Assembly (NCBI GenBank): GCA_934636905.1
Contig: CAKUBJ010000028.1
Location: forward strand, 1 to 21,566
DNA length: 21,566 bases
Source of the DNA: an uncultured Dysosmobacter sp.
GTDB taxonomy: Bacteria > Bacillota > Clostridia > Oscillospirales > Oscillospiraceae
Reading direction: 5' to 3'
Shown here: in pieces, positions 20,307-21,566 of the stretch
Layout of the letters: every line of letters starts with the position of its first letter
Numbering within the stretch: the first letter of the stretch is position 1
Translations under genes and position numbers: made by a program
The notes under the pieces: generated by a model
What the model saw: the letters and a program-made list of their open reading frames with translations, nothing else
The model's database searches: none
What the model was told of the DNA's origin: nothing

Positions 20307-21566
20307 TTATTCGGATTTTTCGGGATTTGCTTCCGGCTGCTGTTCCGGGGCGGCATCCGATGTCTGCTCCGCGCTGCCGGAAGATTGCTTATCGGAAGTC
20401 GGATTCTGGGCGTCATCTCCGGTGGAAGCTTCCTCCGGCGCCTGAATCTTTTCGGAAATCATGTGCACCTTTCTGGCAGCCGGCTCGATGACCTCCGGCT
20501 GAGAGGGGCGGAACCCTGTTTCCTTTGCCAATGTAGATGCGTAGGCGTCCTCCACGGTGGAGGGATCCCGGCCTTCGATGATGGCCACCATCTCCGCGCC
20601 GGTGATGGTTTCCTTCTCAAGGAGGTAGGCCACCACCTTGTCCATGTCCTCCCGGTTCTCCTTGATGATGTTCACGGCATCTTCATAGCACTTGTCCAGA
20701 ATGTCCTTGACGGCCTTGTCCATGGCGGCGGCGGTATCCTGTGCGCAGTCCAGCCCGTAGCCGCCGTCCAGATACTGGCTGCGGCGGGAGGCCAGCGCCA
20801 TCATGCCGAACTGGTCGCTCATGCCGAACATGGCCACCATGTTCCGGGCCACGTTGGTGGCCTCCTGAATGTCCTGAGAAGCGCCGTTGGTCATGGTGTT
20901 CAGCACCACCTCTTCGGCGGCACGGCCGCCCATGGACACGGCAATCTTGGCCATCAACTCGTCCCGGGTGCGCAGTTCGGTCTTGTCTTCCTCCGGCATC
21001 AGCAGGGTATAGCCCAAAGCCCCCTGAGTATGGGGAACGATGGTGATTTTCTGCACCGGCTCCGTGTTTTTCTGCTTGTAGGCCACCATGGCGTGTCCCA
21101 CCTCGTGGTAGGCCACCAGCTTCTTTTCAAATTCCGTCAGGACGCTGCCCTTTTTCTCCGTGCCGGCAATCACCAGTTCGAAGGCGGCCAGCAGGTCTTC
21201 CTGGGTCACCAGCCTGCGCCCCTTCCGGACAGCCCGGAGGGCGGCCTCGTTCACCAGATTGGCAAGGTCCGCGCCTACGCAGCCGGCGGTGGCCAGCGCC
21301 ACCTTCTTGAGGTTTACGTCCTCCGCCAGCTTGATGTTCCGGGTATGCACCTGAAGGGTGGCCAGACGGCCTGCCAGATTGGGGCGGTCGATGATGATGC
21401 GGCGGTCAAACCGGCCGGGGCGCAGCAGCGCCTGATCCAGCACCTCGGGGCGGTTGGTGGCGGCCAGCAGGATGATGCCCTTGGTGGGGTCGAAGCCGTC
21501 CATCTCCGCCAGCAGCTGGTTCAGGGTCTGCTCCCGCTCGTCGTTGCCGCCGAAGCGGCCGGAGTC
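20307..21566 (-). CDS. ftsH: ATP-dependent zinc metalloprotease FtsH, C-terminal part
   Basis: The 5' end lies beyond the right edge; 419 codons are visible, starting in the AAA domain at [20 protein letters not shown]. The second region of homology [18 protein letters not shown] carries the arginine fingers. The zinc site HEVGH is at visible residues 154-158, and a later Asp in [10 protein letters not shown] is the expected third ligand. FtsH is a membrane-anchored hexameric protease that removes damaged membrane proteins and some cytoplasmic regulators. The last 70 or so residues are an acidic, Ser/Glu/Pro-rich tail, longer than in E. coli and likely disordered. It ends at a TAA followed by a cluster of hairpins. 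Confidence 0.96.
   Translation of the reverse strand, partial: DSGRFGGNDEREQTLNQLLAEMDGFDPTKGIILLAATNRPEVLDQALLRPGRFDRRIIIDRPNLAGRLATLQVHTRNIKLAEDVNLKKVALATAGCVGADLANLVNEAALRAVRKGRRLVTQEDLLAAFELVIAGTEKKGSVLTEFEKKLVAYHEVGHAMVAYKQKNTEPVQKITIVPHTQGALGYTLLMPEEDKTELRTRDELMAKIAVSMGGRAAEEVVLNTMTNGASQDIQEATNVARNMVAMFGMSDQFGMMALASRRSQYLDGGYGLDCAQDTAAAMDKAVKDILDKCYEDAVNIIKENREDMDKVVAYLLEKETITGAEMVAIIEGRDPSTVEDAYASTLAKETGFRPSQPEVIEPAARKVHMISEKIQAPEEASTGDDAQNPTSDKQSSGSAEQTSDAAPEQQPEANPEKSE

Noticed and set aside
19850..20416. A minus-strand frame of 188 codons through the repeat cluster
   Set aside because: It overlaps the ends of ftsH and the GNAT gene and translates the hairpin repeat twice as RAGAFTPA. 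It has no ribosome site.

Overview
The window looks like chromosomal DNA of a GC-rich Clostridia member, most likely Oscillospirales/Oscillospiraceae (Oscillibacter- or Flavonifractor-like). The reasons are the compact housekeeping genes with strong GGAGG ribosome sites, an SLH-domain S-layer protein, FeoA/FeoB with a small Cys-rich FeoB partner, an EF-G paralogue and a butyrate-type CoA-transferase family gene. The assignment rests on gene content and style only. I see no rRNA, tRNA, CRISPR array, intact insertion sequence or prophage.

Layout. Almost everything is on the minus strand. From the left edge: the 5' end of rimP behind a leader with an attenuator-like hairpin (1-283); an orphan lipoprotein (377-994); a broken chimeric gene joining the front of a MetE-like methyltransferase to the tail of LrgB (1132-1604); a TRIC/UPF0126 channel and a LysR regulator spaced 3 nt apart (1691-3205); and a 923-residue SLH S-layer protein with a 180-nt structured leader (3409-6392). 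Next comes a protein built of two decayed tyrosine-recombinase folds plus two winged helices (6460-7704). Divergent from it is the only plus-strand operon, feoA-feoB-small FeoB partner (7867-10246). It converges on an EF-G-like GTPase (10491-12563) at a shared hairpin.

The right half holds rlmB with a downstream membrane protein that has the outline of a P-type ATPase but none of its catalytic motifs (12871-15838); a GNAT acetyltransferase; a membrane-anchored XRE protein with a 19-bp palindrome upstream; a two-gene unit of a GNAT acetyltransferase and an acetyl-CoA hydrolase/transferase (18218-20028); a dense cluster of hairpins including two identical 25-nt repeats (20080-20305); and the 3' two-thirds of ftsH running off the right edge.

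How the genes work together. Ferrous iron uptake (feoABx), translation (rimP, EF-G-like, rlmB) and envelope functions (S-layer, FtsH, lipoprotein) are separate transcription units, most with a recognisable promoter or terminator. The least explained items are the pseudo-P-type ATPase behind rlmB, the tandem recombinase-like DNA-binding protein between the S-layer gene and feo, the S-layer leader RNA with alternative pairings, the lone plus-strand terminator at 16685-16718, and the hairpin cluster behind ftsH. No defence or mobile system was recognised.
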